A DNA stretch of 64,000 bases from Janthinobacterium sp. 17J80-10 (GCF_004114795.1 NZ_CP035311.1:1922001-1986000), one strand, 5' to 3'; shown: positions 35,066-44,756, counted from the stretch's first letter. Made by a program: numbers and translations. Notes: a model not told the origin generated them from the letters alone.

Positions 35066-36430
35066 ATGTCCAACGCATCTTCTCCTACGCCGAAAGTCGG
35101 CTTTGTTTCCCTTGGCTGTCCCAAGGCGCTGGTCGATTCCGAACAAATCCTGACGCAATTGCGCGCCGAAGGCTACGAAACCGCCAAGTCCTATGACGGC
35201 GCCGACATCGTGATCGTCAATACCTGCGGCTTCATCGATGCCGCCGTGCAGGAGTCGCTGGATGCCATCGGCGAAGCACTGCATGAAAACGGCAAGGTCA
35301 TCGTCACCGGATGCCTTGGCGCCAAGAAGGATGCCGCCGGCGACGACATCATTCAGAAAGTGCATCCCAAGGTGCTGGCCGTCACCGGCCCGCATGCCCT
35401 TGGTGAAGTCATGAGCGCTGTGCACCTGCACCTGCCCAAACCGCACGACCCGTTCAGTGACCTGGTGCCGGCGCAGGGCGTGAAATTGACGCCCAAGCAT
35501 TTCGCCTACCTGAAAATTTCCGAAGGCTGCAACCACCGCTGCAGCTTCTGCATCATCCCGTCGATGCGCGGCGACCTGGTGTCGCGGCCGATCGCCGACG
35601 TCATGCTCGAAGCGGAAAACCTGTTCAAGGCCGGCGTCAAGGAATTGCTGGTGATTTCGCAAGACACCAGCGCCTACGGCGTTGACGTCAAGTTCCGCAT
35701 GGGCTTCTGGAACGGCAAGCCGGTCAAGACCCACATGACGCAGCTGGTCACCGCGCTTGGCGAACTGGCTGCGCAATATGGCGCCTGGGTGCGCCTGCAC
35801 TACGTCTACCCGTACCCGCACGTCGACGACATCATTCCGCTCATGGCCGAAGGCCGCATCCTGCCGTACCTGGACGTGCCGCTGCAGCATGCCCATCCGG
35901 ATGTATTGAAGCGCATGAAGCGTCCTGCCAGCGGCGAAAAAAATATCGAGCGTATCACCGCCTGGCGCAAGATGTGCCCGGACCTGACCATCCGCTCGAC
36001 CTTCATCGCCGGCTTCCCCGGCGAGACCGAAGCCGAGTTCGAATACCTGCTGGATTTTCTGAAGGAAGCCGAAATCGATCGCCTCGGCTGCTTCGCCTAT
36101 TCGCCCGTGGAAGGCGCCACCGCCAACCAGCTCGCCAACCCGGTGCCGGAAGAAGTGCGCGAGGAGCGGCGTGGCCGCGTCATGCTGCTGCAGGAAGAAA
36201 TTTCCAAAAAACGCATGCAGGCCAAGGTCGGCAAGACCATGCGCGTGTTGATCGATGAAGTCGAGCCGACTGGCGGCGGCGTTGGCCGTTCGGCAGCCGA
36301 CGCGCCGGAAATCGATGGCGTGGTGTACGTCAAGCGACCTTTCGAGCCGCAAAAGAAGCTGAAGGTCGGCGAGTTCGTCGAGGTGGAAATCACCGCCGCG
36401 GATGCGCATGACTTGTGGGCGGCAGCATAA
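35066..36430 (+). CDS. rimO: RimO, ribosomal protein S12 methylthiotransferase
   Basis: 454 residues from ATG 35066, which opens with [18 protein letters not shown], the RimO signature. The N-terminal domain supplies three cysteines (SLGCPKA, NTCGFI, VTGCLG) for the first iron-sulfur cluster; the radical SAM motif CNHRCSFC lies near residue 155; a TRAM domain ends the protein. It adds a methylthio group to Asp88 of S12. ATG 35066 is preceded by a T run with no ribosome site, which is unusual. Longer in-frame reading into phaR adds no conserved sequence. Confidence 0.95.
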   Translation: MSNASSPTPKVGFVSLGCPKALVDSEQILTQLRAEGYETAKSYDGADIVIVNTCGFIDAAVQESLDAIGEALHENGKVIVTGCLGAKKDAAGDDIIQKVHPKVLAVTGPHALGEVMSAVHLHLPKPHDPFSDLVPAQGVKLTPKHFAYLKISEGCNHRCSFCIIPSMRGDLVSRPIADVMLEAENLFKAGVKELLVISQDTSAYGVDVKFRMGFWNGKPVKTHMTQLVTALGELAAQYGAWVRLHYVYPYPHVDDIIPLMAEGRILPYLDVPLQHAHPDVLKRMKRPASGEKNIERITAWRKMCPDLTIRSTFIAGFPGETEAEFEYLLDFLKEAEIDRLGCFAYSPVEGATANQLANPVPEEVREERRGRVMLLQEEISKKRMQAKVGKTMRVLIDEVEPTGGGVGRSAADAPEIDGVVYVKRPFEPQKKLKVGEFVEVEITAADAHDLWAAA

Positions 36431-36458
36431 TCAATTCCCTGAACTCGCAGGAGGCGCA

Positions 36459-37631
36459 TTGAGTACGCCAAAATCCCCGCAGACCACGCTGGTCCACAGC
36501 GACTACACGGCGCCCGGCGGTTTTGCCGCCTTTCCGACTGCGATTCACCACGCTTCCACCGTCCTGTTTTCCAGCGTGGCAGCGCTGCGTTCGCGCAGCT
36601 GGCAGGACAAGTCTGCCTATACCTACGGCTTGCACGGCACGCCGACCAGCTTCACCCTGGAAGCGCGGCTCGCCGAAATCGAGGATGGCAAGCATTGCGT
36701 GCTGGCGCCCAGCGGCCTGGCGGCGATTGCGCTGGTGGACTTTGCCTTGCTCAAGAGCGGCGACGATGTGCTCATTCCCGACAATGTCTATAGTCCCAGC
36801 CGCGAGTTGGGCAACTGGCTGGCGCGGGATTTCGGCATTGCCGTGCGCTATTACGATCCGCTCGCCGGCGCCGGCATTGCCGCGCTGATCCGCCCCAACA
36901 CCCGGCTGGTCTGGGCCGAGGCGCCGGGATCAGTATCGATGGAAGTGCCCGATTTGCCGGCGATTTGCCGTGCCGCGCACGAAAAGGGCGTGCTGGTAGC
37001 GCTGGATAATACCTGGTCGGCGGGCGTTGCCTTGCGTGCCTTTGACCTCGGTGTCGATATCGTCATGCAGGCGCTGACCAAATACCAGTCGGGCGGCTCG
37101 GACGTGTTGATGGGTGCGCTCGTCACGCGCGATACGGCATTGCACCGCAAGCTGGAAGCAGCCCACATGCGCCTCGGCTTTGGTATCGGCATGGATGATG
37201 CCTACCTGGTGCTGCGCAGCTTGCCAACTCTCAAGCTGCGTTTCGCAGCGCATGACGAGGGGGCGCGCAAGGTGGCAGCCTGGCTGAAGGGACGCCCCGA
37301 GATCGCCCGCGTGCTGCATCCGGCACTGCCGGAATGCCCCGGGCACGAATACTGGCGACGCGATTTTTCCGGTGCCGGCGGATTGTTTTCAATCATATTC
37401 GATGCGCGTTACAGCGAAGAGCAAACCGACCGTTTTGTCGATAGCCTGAAACTTTTCAAGATCGGTTTCAGCTGGGGTGGCTCGAACAGTCTGGCAGTGC
37501 CTTATCGCATGCAGGCCATGCGCAGCAGCTGGCAAGATGCTGGCCAGCTGGTTCGGCTCAATATCGGGCTGGAAGACCCTGACGACCTGATTGCGGACCT
37601 CGAGCTCGCGCTGCGGATGTTGACGGGATAG
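36459..37631 (+). CDS. metC: cystathionine beta-lyase-like PLP enzyme (MetC type)
   Basis: 390 residues from TTG 36459, with AGGAGG at 36449 placed well; no ATG fits. It is a Cys/Met-metabolism PLP enzyme: YTYGLHGTPTSFTLE, LAPSGLAAIALVDFALL, DNTWSAGVALRAFDLG and the PLP lysine in QALTKYQSGGSD. The shape agrees with MetC, which makes homocysteine from cystathionine. The gene follows rimO after 28 bases; nothing else in the methionine pathway is adjacent. An in-frame start at 36402 would overlap rimO and lacks a ribosome site. Confidence 0.85.
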   Translation: MSTPKSPQTTLVHSDYTAPGGFAAFPTAIHHASTVLFSSVAALRSRSWQDKSAYTYGLHGTPTSFTLEARLAEIEDGKHCVLAPSGLAAIALVDFALLKSGDDVLIPDNVYSPSRELGNWLARDFGIAVRYYDPLAGAGIAALIRPNTRLVWAEAPGSVSMEVPDLPAICRAAHEKGVLVALDNTWSAGVALRAFDLGVDIVMQALTKYQSGGSDVLMGALVTRDTALHRKLEAAHMRLGFGIGMDDAYLVLRSLPTLKLRFAAHDEGARKVAAWLKGRPEIARVLHPALPECPGHEYWRRDFSGAGGLFSIIFDARYSEEQTDRFVDSLKLFKIGFSWGGSNSLAVPYRMQAMRSSWQDAGQLVRLNIGLEDPDDLIADLELALRMLTG

Positions 37632-37665
37632 ATTCTGTCATTTCTGCCGTCATCCTTGAATTGAG

Positions 37666-37697
37666 AAAGCCGGCGCAAGCCGGCTTTCTCTTTTTTA
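37666..37697 (+). terminator. terminator after the MetC-like gene
   Basis: GAAAGCCGGC / GCCGGCTTTC with loop GCAA and the run TCTTTTTTATT. A strong rho-independent terminator. Confidence 0.92.
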
Positions 37698-37712
37698 TTG
37701 TCCTGGATTTGT

Positions 37713-37741
37713 CGAATGTTTTTACAGTGAGCCGATTCGAT
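37713..37741 (+). promoter_or_regulatory. inverted repeat upstream of the sigma-54 promoter
   Basis: TCGAAT (37713-37718) and ATTCGA (37736-37741) are inverted with a 17-base spacer, about 50 bases before the -24 box. It is a candidate site for an enhancer-binding activator. Confidence 0.35.
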
Positions 37742-37790
37742 GCTTTCGATTATTTCCCAACGGATTGATTTCAAAGAAGAAATTTAAAAT

Positions 37791-37806
37791 GGCATGGATG
37801 TTGCTT
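37791..37806 (+). promoter_or_regulatory. candidate sigma-54 (-24/-12) promoter
   Basis: TGGCAT-GGATG-TTGCT fits the sigma-54 consensus TGGCAYRNNNNTTGCW including the GG-N10-GC spacing. The expected transcription start (about 37816) is 26 bases before the PEP-CTERM gene ATG. Confidence 0.72.
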
Positions 37807-37841
37807 TTGGTTAAGAATAATCAATTCAAGGAGGCGTCAAC

Positions 37842-38417
37842 ATGAAATTTAAGCAAATCGTCCAATCCATTTTCTTCGCTGCGCTGCTCGGCACTGCCGG
37901 CGCATCGTCTGCAAACACTGTTTATAACGGTACGGTTGCCGGTGCGGATGGAAGCTGGGGATTCGTCAATTTCGGCCATAGCGGTGGCGCACTGTCGATT
38001 GATGCATGGGCCAATGGCTTTACCGGTGGTTCGACCGGCTTTGGCATCGACGATATCTACCTGTCGCTGTTCGTCAATAACGGTTCGTCGCACAGTGCCT
38101 TTACCGGCGCTTTTGTCGGCGCAAATGATGACTCTTGGAATTTTTCCGATGGGTCGACCAGCGTCCTGGATTCCTTCCTGAGTTTCGCTAACCTGTCCGC
38201 CGGTTCCTACACGCTCGCAATCAGCCACTGCTGCACGAATTTCGACTACGTCCGCAATGACACGGTTTCCAGCGGTATCCATGGTCCGTACCGGGATTTC
38301 CGTCTGACCTTTTCCCAGGATGTCGCCATCGAGGGCGTGGTTCCGGAGCCGCAATCCTTGCTGCTGATGCTGACCGCACTGGCTGCGTTGGGCCTGGCGG
38401 TTCGCCGCAAGACCTGA
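37842..38417 (+). CDS. PEP-CTERM sorted exported protein
   Basis: 191 residues. An N-terminal Sec signal peptide (QIVQSIFFAALLGTAGASSA) is followed by a Gly/Ser-rich beta domain (GSWGFVNFGHSGGALSIDAW, FGIDDIYLSLFV) and the C-terminal tripartite signal VVPEPQSLLLMLTALAALGL with a basic end RRKT. PEP-CTERM proteins are cleaved by an exosortase and linked to exopolysaccharide biofilm matrix. AGGAGG precedes the start by six bases. No exosortase lies in this window, so it must be encoded elsewhere. Expression is probably controlled by the sigma-54 promoter at 37791. The body has no family I can name. Confidence 0.88.
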   Translation: MKFKQIVQSIFFAALLGTAGASSANTVYNGTVAGADGSWGFVNFGHSGGALSIDAWANGFTGGSTGFGIDDIYLSLFVNNGSSHSAFTGAFVGANDDSWNFSDGSTSVLDSFLSFANLSAGSYTLAISHCCTNFDYVRNDTVSSGIHGPYRDFRLTFSQDVAIEGVVPEPQSLLLMLTALAALGLAVRRKT

Positions 38418-38483
38418 TTTCACGCCTGCAGCGCCGGGCCTTGCAATTGGCCAGGCTGCGCCAGGCTTGATTTCATGCGGAAT

Positions 38484-38523
38484 AAAAAAACCCGAACGGG
38501 CAATCGCCTGGTTCGGGTTTTTT
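38484..38523. terminator. bidirectional terminator
   Basis: AAAAAAACCCGAAC / GTTCGGGTTTTTT around a 13-base loop with A run on one side and T run on the other. It serves both the PEP-CTERM gene and the minus-strand ETF-QO gene that converge here. Confidence 0.92.
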
Positions 38524-38536
38524 ACTAGGTTTTTTA

Positions 38537-40219
38537 CTACATGTTCGGGTAATTCGGCCCGCCGCCGCCCTCCGGGGTGACCCAGACGATGTTCTGGGTC
38601 GGGTCCTTGATGTCGCAGGTCTTGCAATGCACGCAGTTCTGCGCATTGATCTGCAGGCGGTCGGCGCCTTCTTCCGTCTTCACGAATTCATACACCCCGG
38701 CCGGGCAATAGCGCGACTCCGGCCCCGCATAGGTCGCCAGGTTCACCTGCACCGGCACGCTCGCATCCTTCAAGGTCAAATGCACCGGCTGGTCTTCGGC
38801 ATGGTTGGTGTTGGAAATGAACACCGAGGACAAGCGGTCAAAGGTCAGCTTGCCATCCGGTTTCGGATACGCAATCGGCGTGAAATTGGCCGCAGGTTTC
38901 AGGCTTTCATGGTCGGCATGGGTATGGTGCAGCGTCCAGGGCGCCTTGCCTTTCAACAGCACCTGGTCGATCCCCACCAGCAGGGTGCCCATCACCAGCC
39001 CCTTGCCCATGGCCGGCTTGAAGTTGCGCGCCTTGTGCAATTCTTCATGCAGCCAGGATTGCTCGAAGGCCAAAGGATAGGCGCTCAGTTCATCGTGCTG
39101 GCGGCTGGCGCCCAGCGCCTCGAAGGCGGCGTCCGCGGCCAGCATGCCCGTCTTCATGGCCGCATGGCTTCCCTTGATGCGCGAGGCATTCAGGAAGCCC
39201 GCATCGCAGCCGATCAGCGCGCCACCGGGGAAGACCAGTTTCGGCAGCGATTGCAGGCCGCCGGCAGTAATGGCCCGGGCGCCATACGACAGGCGCTTGC
39301 CGCCTTCGAAGAAGCTGCGGATGGCGGGATGGGTTTTATAGCGCTGGAATTCCTCGAAGGGCGAGAGATACGGGTTTTCATACGCCAGACCCACCACGTA
39401 GCCCACCGCCACCTGGTTGTTTTCCAGGTGGTAGAGGAAGGAGCCGCCATAGGTGGCATTGTCCAGCGGCCAGCCGGCGGTATGGATGACCAGCCCCGGC
39501 TGGTGTTTGGCCGGGTCGATTTCCCACAATTCCTTGATGCCGATGCCATAGGTTTGCGGATCGCGCCCGGCATTCAGGTCATATTTGGCCATCAATTGCT
39601 TGCCCAGATGCCCTCGGGCGCCTTCGGCAAACAGGGTGTACTTCGCATGCAGTTCCATGCCCAGCTGGAAAGCCGCGGTAGGCTGGCCTTCGCGGTCCAC
39701 GCCCATGTTGCCGGTGGCAACGCCCTTCACGGAACCATCATCGTTGTAGAGCACTTCGGCGGCGGGAAAGCCGGGGAAGATTTCCACGCCCAGTGCTTCG
39801 GCTTGCTGGCCCAGCCAGCGCACAACGTTGGCCAGCGAAATGACGTAATTGCCGTGGTTCTGGAAGCACCCCGGCAAGAGCCAGTTGGGGGTCTTGTAGG
39901 CCTTGGTTTCGGACAGGAAGAGGAAGCGGTCTTCGGTGACGGGCGTGGTGAGCGGTGCGCCGCGTTCCTGCCAGTCGGGGAAGAGTTCGGCGATTGCCAC
40001 GGGGTCCATGACGGCGCCGGAGAGGATGTGGGCGCCGAGTTCGCCGCCTTTTTCCAGCACGCAGACCGAGACCTCATTGCCCTTGGCCGTGGCGAGCTGC
40101 TTCAGGCGGATGGCGGCTGCCAGGCCGGCGGGCCCGCCGCCGACGATCACCACATCGTATTCCATTGCTTCGCGCGGGCCATACTGTTCCAACAGGTCCT
40201 GGCTTGCCGATTGCGTCAT
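38537..40219 (-). CDS. etfD: electron-transfer flavoprotein:ubiquinone oxidoreductase
   Basis: 560 residues. It passes electrons from ETF (fatty-acid and amino-acid oxidation) to the quinone pool at the inner membrane. The FAD domain opens [17 protein letters not shown] (near 20), and the C-terminus carries the 4Fe-4S cluster in [10 protein letters not shown] and [13 protein letters not shown]. It resembles the eukaryotic-like single-subunit enzyme. ATG 40219 follows GGGAGAAG; a GTG at 40231 is also in frame. It is divergent from the SDR gene with 156 bases between. Confidence 0.95.
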   Translation of the reverse strand: MTQSASQDLLEQYGPREAMEYDVVIVGGGPAGLAAAIRLKQLATAKGNEVSVCVLEKGGELGAHILSGAVMDPVAIAELFPDWQERGAPLTTPVTEDRFLFLSETKAYKTPNWLLPGCFQNHGNYVISLANVVRWLGQQAEALGVEIFPGFPAAEVLYNDDGSVKGVATGNMGVDREGQPTAAFQLGMELHAKYTLFAEGARGHLGKQLMAKYDLNAGRDPQTYGIGIKELWEIDPAKHQPGLVIHTAGWPLDNATYGGSFLYHLENNQVAVGYVVGLAYENPYLSPFEEFQRYKTHPAIRSFFEGGKRLSYGARAITAGGLQSLPKLVFPGGALIGCDAGFLNASRIKGSHAAMKTGMLAADAAFEALGASRQHDELSAYPLAFEQSWLHEELHKARNFKPAMGKGLVMGTLLVGIDQVLLKGKAPWTLHHTHADHESLKPAANFTPIAYPKPDGKLTFDRLSSVFISNTNHAEDQPVHLTLKDASVPVQVNLATYAGPESRYCPAGVYEFVKTEEGADRLQINAQNCVHCKTCDIKDPTQNIVWVTPEGGGGPNYPNM

Positions 40220-40375
40220 TGCTTCTCCCACATAAATTAAAATTATTCAACGTCAGCGTGGATTGTCCGGGATTTTGCAGGAGAATGCCAGTTAGCGTGG
40301 ATCTATATGCCGGCTTTCATGTAATGATAGCGTTTTTGCAGGCGATAATTCGCGAGACAAAGGCCAGGAGGGAAT

Positions 40376-41152
40376 GTGGGCGTTGAAATGAATTTCGAGG
40401 GAAAGATCGCGCTCGTGACGGGCGCGTCGAGTGGTCTCGGCACGCGATTCGCCAAGATCCTGGCACGGGCCGGCGCGCAAGTGGTACTGGCTTCGCGGCG
40501 CGTCGAGCGCTTGAAGGAATTGCGCGCGGAAATTGAAGCCGATGGCGGCGCGGCGCATGTGGTGGCCCTGGATGTGACCGATTACGGCAGCATCAAGGCA
40601 GCCATCGCCCATGCCGAGACCGAAGCCGGGCCGATCGATATCCTGGTCAACAACTCCGGTGTGGCAAGCAGCCAGTTGCTCGCCGATGTGACGCCGGAAG
40701 AGTATGCCTTCGTGATGGATACCAACCAGCGCGGCGCCTTTTTCGTGGCGCAGGAAGTCGCCAGGCGCATGGTTGCCCGTGCCAAGGGCGATGCCCAACT
40801 CCAGCACCGCATCATCAACATTGCTTCCGTTGCCGCCTTGCGTGTCATTCCCCAAATCGGCATCTATGGCATGAGCAAGGCTGCCGTGGTCCACATGACC
40901 AAGGCCATGGCAGTCGAGTGGGGGCGCTATGGCATTAATGTGAATGCAATTTGTCCCGGCTATATCGGTACCGAGCTCAATGCTGATTTCCTTGCCGGCG
41001 AGGCTGGTCAAAAACTGGTTACCATGTTGCCGCGCAAGCGCGTCGGCGAGCCGGAATTTCTCGATGGCTTGCTGTTATTGCTTGCGTCCGAAGATTCGCA
41101 GTTTATCAATGGCGCCATCATCGCCGCTGACGACGGCATGAGCGTGCAATAG
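40376..41152 (+). CDS. short-chain dehydrogenase/reductase
   Basis: 258 residues from GTG 40376, with AGGAGGG 4-6 bases upstream; the in-frame ATG at 40388 is 16 bases from that site. Rossmann fold: GASSGLGTRFA for NAD(P) binding, NNSGVAS, catalytic Ser in NIASVAAL, Tyr and Lys in YGMSKAAVVHM. A C-terminal IIAADDGMSVQ closes the family pattern. The Arg/Glu pattern (SRRVERLKELRAEIEA) after the second strand suggests NADP preference. It is followed by a thioesterase 53 bases downstream, together suggesting an acyl-CoA or acyl-ester pathway. The exact substrate is unknown. Confidence 0.88.
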   Translation: MGVEMNFEGKIALVTGASSGLGTRFAKILARAGAQVVLASRRVERLKELRAEIEADGGAAHVVALDVTDYGSIKAAIAHAETEAGPIDILVNNSGVASSQLLADVTPEEYAFVMDTNQRGAFFVAQEVARRMVARAKGDAQLQHRIINIASVAALRVIPQIGIYGMSKAAVVHMTKAMAVEWGRYGINVNAICPGYIGTELNADFLAGEAGQKLVTMLPRKRVGEPEFLDGLLLLLASEDSQFINGAIIAADDGMSVQ

Positions 41153-41205
41153 ACGCACTGCCGAATGGAAGGCAATCAGGGCAAGCAAGAGGAAGCAGGG
41201 AAGTC

Positions 41206-41610
41206 ATGGATAAAAAACTGGCGCACACCGTGCGCATGCCGATACGCTGGGGTGACATGGATGCCTTCGGCCATGTCAACAATACGGTGTTTTTCCGCTA
41301 CATGGAACAGGCGCGTATCGAATGGATGGAGGTGCGCGGCATGGCGATGGACGGGCGCGGCGACGGGCCTGTCGTCGTCAATGCCCGGTGTACTTTCCTG
41401 CGTCAGCTCAAATATCCCGGCGAGGTGGAAGTGCGTACCTTTGTTGCCTCACCAGGGCGTTCCAGCTTCGAAACCATTGTCGAGATCTGCCGCACCGACC
41501 AGCCGGACGTTCTGGTTGCCGAAGGCGGGGCCAAGGTGGTCTGGGTGAATTACGCCGAGGAGAAATCGGTGCCCTTGCCGCAGTCCCTGCGTGAAATGCT
41601 GGAGACTTGA
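41206..41610 (+). CDS. acyl-CoA thioesterase, 4HBT hot-dog family
   Basis: 134 residues. The motif RWGDMDAFGHVNNTVFFRYM is the 4HBT/YbgC-type signature, with the catalytic Asp in GDMDAFGHVNN. The single hot-dog fold hydrolyses acyl-CoA, with substrate range unknown. It follows the SDR gene and converges on the PAS-LuxR gene with 10 bases between stops. Confidence 0.88.
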   Translation: MDKKLAHTVRMPIRWGDMDAFGHVNNTVFFRYMEQARIEWMEVRGMAMDGRGDGPVVVNARCTFLRQLKYPGEVEVRTFVASPGRSSFETIVEICRTDQPDVLVAEGGAKVVWVNYAEEKSVPLPQSLREMLET

Positions 41611-41620
41611 GTCCGGCGCT

Positions 41621-42181
41621 TCAGCCTGACATGCCCACCAGCCGGTGCACCAGTTCGCTGGAAGTGGCGGCGGAAAACTTGCGCATCAGCTTGGCGCGGT
41701 GCATTTCTACCGTGCGGGGGCTGAGGCCAATCTGGCGGGCGATCAGCTTGCTGGTCTTGCCTTCGACCAGCAGCGCCGCGATCTCCCGTTCGCGCGGGGT
41801 CAGTTCGGCGGTAACCGGCCGCTTGGCGCTCAAGTCCTGGAATGTCCAGATACCGGCGGCATGCGGGTCGTTGGGCACCAGCGAGCGGCCATTGACGTGG
41901 CACCAGAACAGTTCCTGATTGGCGCGTTTCATGATGCGTTCGTCCGAATAGCAGCCTTTGGCATTCAGGATGGGCGAAATGCGCGCACCCGTGCGTTCGA
42001 ATTCGTCCGGGGTGGGGTAGAGCACCAGGAAGGATTTGCCGACCAGGTCGCCGCGAGAATAGCCGAACATCTGCGCCAGGGTGTCGTTGCAAGCCTGTAT
42101 GATGCGATTCTGGCTGACGCACATGCCCACCGGGGAGCGCAAAAAAATGTTTTCGTAGTCGATCGCTGGCGTTATGCTCAT
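41621..42181 (-). CDS. PAS-LuxR transcription regulator
   Basis: 186 residues. A PAS domain (about 1-115; IIQACNDTLAQMFGYSRGDLVG) is followed by a FixJ/LuxR-type helix-turn-helix (LTPREREIAALLVEGKTSKL). No receiver domain is present, so the PAS domain itself is the sensor. It is divergent from scoA-scoB across 142 bases, and so is a natural candidate to control those genes, although no operator can be fixed by eye. Confidence 0.88.
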   Translation of the reverse strand: MSITPAIDYENIFLRSPVGMCVSQNRIIQACNDTLAQMFGYSRGDLVGKSFLVLYPTPDEFERTGARISPILNAKGCYSDERIMKRANQELFWCHVNGRSLVPNDPHAAGIWTFQDLSAKRPVTAELTPREREIAALLVEGKTSKLIARQIGLSPRTVEMHRAKLMRKFSAATSSELVHRLVGMSG

Positions 42182-42323
42182 GAAGCCGTCAAAAATGGTG
42201 GTATGCAGGGGATGAACATAAGGTATTTTTACGGTATTGTACAGTGCCGGTACGCATCTTATGCTGGCGTGCTCTGTACTGTAGCAGCAGTTCCACTTTT
42301 AAAAGAGAGAGACGAGGGGGAGT

Positions 42324-43022
42324 ATGAAGAAAGTTTATCCTGATGCGGCCACCGCCCTGGCCGGTATCGTCAAGGATGGCCAGACCATCGCCGTTGGCGG
42401 TTTTGGACTGTGCGGCATTCCTGAGGCATTGATCGGCGCGCTGCGTGATTCGGGCGTAAAAGACCTGACTGCCATTTCCAACAATGCCGGTGTCGACGGT
42501 TTCGGCCTCGGCCAGTTGCTGACGACCCGCCAGATCAAGAAAATGATCTCGTCCTACGTCGGCGAAAACAAGGAATTCGAACGCCAGTACCTGTCCGGCG
42601 AACTCGAACTGGAATTCACGCCGCAAGGCACCCTGGCTGAAAAGCTGCGTGCCGGCGGCGCCGGTATTCCGGCTTTCTTTACCAAGACCGGCGTGGGCAC
42701 CATCGTCGCCGATGGCAAGGAGATCCGCGAATTCGATGGCCAGCAATACGTCATGGAACGTGCGCTGGTGGCTGACGTCTCCCTGGTCAAGGCCTGGAAG
42801 GCCGACAAGGCCGGCAACCTGGTGTTCCGCAAGACTGCGCGCAACTTCAACCCGAACGTCGCCATGGCCGGCAAGGTCACCATCGTCGAAGTCGAGGAAC
42901 TGGTCGAAGTCGGCGAGATCGATCCGGATCAGGTCCATACTCCCAGCGTGTTCGTGCACCGCATCGTGGTCAACGCCACGCCGGAAAAACGCATCGAACA
43001 ACGCACCACGCGTGCAAAGTAA
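42324..43022 (+). CDS. scoA: 3-oxoacid CoA-transferase subunit A
   Basis: 232 residues, subunit A of succinyl-CoA:acetoacetate CoA-transferase. [20 protein letters not shown] and [20 protein letters not shown] are family motifs. It starts after GAGGGGGAG. With scoB it activates acetoacetate to acetoacetyl-CoA, the route that links PHB breakdown products to central metabolism. scoB starts 15 bases after its stop. The neighbouring divergent PAS-LuxR gene is a likely regulator. Confidence 0.95.
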   Translation: MKKVYPDAATALAGIVKDGQTIAVGGFGLCGIPEALIGALRDSGVKDLTAISNNAGVDGFGLGQLLTTRQIKKMISSYVGENKEFERQYLSGELELEFTPQGTLAEKLRAGGAGIPAFFTKTGVGTIVADGKEIREFDGQQYVMERALVADVSLVKAWKADKAGNLVFRKTARNFNPNVAMAGKVTIVEVEELVEVGEIDPDQVHTPSVFVHRIVVNATPEKRIEQRTTRAK

Positions 43023-43037
43023 CAGGGGAGAATAGAC

Positions 43038-43691
43038 ATGGCATGGACTCGTGATGAAATGGCCGCTCGCGCGGCGAAAGAATTGCAGGATGGTTTCTAC
43101 GTCAACCTGGGCATCGGCTTGCCGACCCTGGTGGCCAACTATGTGCCGAACGACATGGAAGTCTGGCTGCAGTCGGAAAACGGCTTGCTGGGCATCGGCC
43201 CGTTTCCGACTGAAGATGAAATCGATCCCGACTTGATCAATGCCGGCAAGCAAACCGTCACCACGCTGAAAGGCTCGTCCTTCTTCAGCTCGGCAGACTC
43301 GTTTGCGATGATCCGCGGCGGCAAGATCAACATCGCCATCCTCGGTGCGATGCAGGTGTCGGAAACCGGCGACCTGGCCAACTGGATGATTCCAGGCAAA
43401 ATGGTCAAGGGCATGGGCGGCGCGATGGACCTGGTGGCCGGTGTTGGCCGCGTGGTCGTGCTGATGGAACACGTTGCCAAGGGCAAGGATGGTTCTGTCT
43501 CCAAGAAGATCCTCAATAACTGCAACCTGCCTCTGACCGGCGTGAAGGTGGTCAACCGCATCATTACCGACCTCGGCGTGATCGATGTGACGCCGAACGG
43601 CCTGAAGCTGATCGAATTGGCGCCTGGCGTGACCAAGGAAGAAGTGCAGGAAAACACTGAAGCCACGCTGGACACGAGCGCAGTGGCCTAA
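43038..43691 (+). CDS. scoB: 3-oxoacid CoA-transferase subunit B
   Basis: 217 residues, subunit B that carries the catalytic glutamate, found in [14 protein letters not shown]. Other motifs are [38 protein letters not shown] and [12 protein letters not shown]. It forms the heteromeric transferase with ScoA, in the same operon. GGGGAG lies before the start. A strong terminator follows 18 bases after the stop. Confidence 0.95.
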   Translation: MAWTRDEMAARAAKELQDGFYVNLGIGLPTLVANYVPNDMEVWLQSENGLLGIGPFPTEDEIDPDLINAGKQTVTTLKGSSFFSSADSFAMIRGGKINIAILGAMQVSETGDLANWMIPGKMVKGMGGAMDLVAGVGRVVVLMEHVAKGKDGSVSKKILNNCNLPLTGVKVVNRIITDLGVIDVTPNGLKLIELAPGVTKEEVQENTEATLDTSAVA

Positions 43692-43709
43692 GCCGCGATC
43701 GCTCCAATG

Positions 43710-43742
43710 AAAACGGCGCCTGCAAGCAGGCGCCGTTTTTTA
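43710..43742. terminator. bidirectional terminator after scoB
   Basis: AAAACGGCGCCTGC / GCAGGCGCCGTTTTT with loop AA; the A and T runs make it useful on both strands, for scoB and for the minus-strand cassette that ends at 43758. Confidence 0.92.
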
Positions 43743-43757
43743 TTCCCCGAACCACTT

Positions 43758-44756
43758 TCAGGTCATGCGGATCGCACACGCGGCCTGGTTATAGCCAACG
43801 CCCGAACCGATCATGACCACCAGGTCGCCCGACTTGACCTTGCCCAGGCTGATGGCATCGTCCAGCGCCATCGGGATGCAGGCCGAGCCCGTGTAGCCCC
43901 ACTTATCCATGATCATGTGGCACTTTTCAATGGGTACGCCGCAGTTCTTCGCGGCCAGTTCGATGGTCGGCTTGCGCACTTGTGTAAAGATGAGCTGGTC
44001 GACGTCGTCGGGGGTGAAATTGTTTTCCTTTGCCAGACGGTGAAACAGCTTGGGCCAGCCGATGTCGTTGATCTCCGGCGGGTAGCGTTTGACCAGGCGC
44101 ACCTGGGTGCGGCCGTCCTTGAGCGCCTGTTCACTGGCTGGCTCAGCCGTGCCGCCGGCAAAGATGCCCCACGATTGCGCAAACTCACCATCGGCCTGCA
44201 TGGCCGCGCCGATGAAGCCCTGCTTGTCGCCTGCCTCGACGACAGCCGCGCCGGCGCCGTCACCGTAAAAGAAAATGGTGGGATCGTTTGGATCCGCCAG
44301 CCGGTGCATCATGTAGGCGCCGATGACCAGGATGGTCTTGATGCCGGCATTCGTCGCGATCAGGCCGGCGGCAATCGCCAGCGCGGTCGGAAAAGATGCG
44401 CAGGCGCAGCCGACATCGAAGGTGCCGGCGTTCTTCGTGCCCAGCTTGTGCTGCACCACCACCGAGGTGGCCGGCGTAATGTAGTCGGGCGAATCGGTGC
44501 CGACGATGAGCAGGTCGACCTCTTCCGGCTTGCGGCCGGCACGCTTGAGCGCTTCGCGCCCGGCTGCCGCGGCCAGGTCGGATGTCGCCCAGTCGTCCGG
44601 GGCGTAAAAACGCTGCTTGATGCCGGTACTGTCGGTGAACTTGCCGATTACGTCGGGATTGCCCAGTGCAGTGAAGCGCGCATTGAGTTCTTCATTGGTG
44701 ACCTTATGCTCTGGCAGGTAATGCGCTGTCGAAATGATGTTGGCGATGCGCGGCAT
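43758..44756 (-). CDS. ketoacyl-ACP synthase III-like protein lacking the His-Asn pair
   Basis: 332 residues from ATG 44756 (GAAGGAG 7 bases upstream; ATG 44795 is worse). It has the thiolase fold of FabH: DVGCACASFPTAL carries the nucleophile Cys (near 118), with YGDGAGAAVVEAG and GSGVGYNQAACAIR. Where FabH has the His in LVPHQAN it reads LIFTQVRKP (Thr), and where it has Asn in HGNTSAAS it reads WGYTGSAC (Tyr). Decarboxylative condensation is therefore unlikely; acyl transfer or thioester binding via Cys is possible. It is last in a minus-strand set with an alpha/beta hydrolase (77-base gap) and an unknown protein. Confidence 0.85.
   Translation of the reverse strand: MPRIANIISTAHYLPEHKVTNEELNARFTALGNPDVIGKFTDSTGIKQRFYAPDDWATSDLAAAAGREALKRAGRKPEEVDLLIVGTDSPDYITPATSVVVQHKLGTKNAGTFDVGCACASFPTALAIAAGLIATNAGIKTILVIGAYMMHRLADPNDPTIFFYGDGAGAAVVEAGDKQGFIGAAMQADGEFAQSWGIFAGGTAEPASEQALKDGRTQVRLVKRYPPEINDIGWPKLFHRLAKENNFTPDDVDQLIFTQVRKPTIELAAKNCGVPIEKCHMIMDKWGYTGSACIPMALDDAISLGKVKSGDLVVMIGSGVGYNQAACAIRMT

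Noticed and set aside
34877-36409. 510-residue minus-strand open frame opposite rimO
   Set aside because: Shadow of rimO, which carries the radical SAM and cysteine motifs in the plus strand.
38627-40240. 537-residue plus-strand open frame opposite the ETF-QO gene
   Set aside because: ETF-QO motifs are in the minus strand; the plus frame is biased and without domains.
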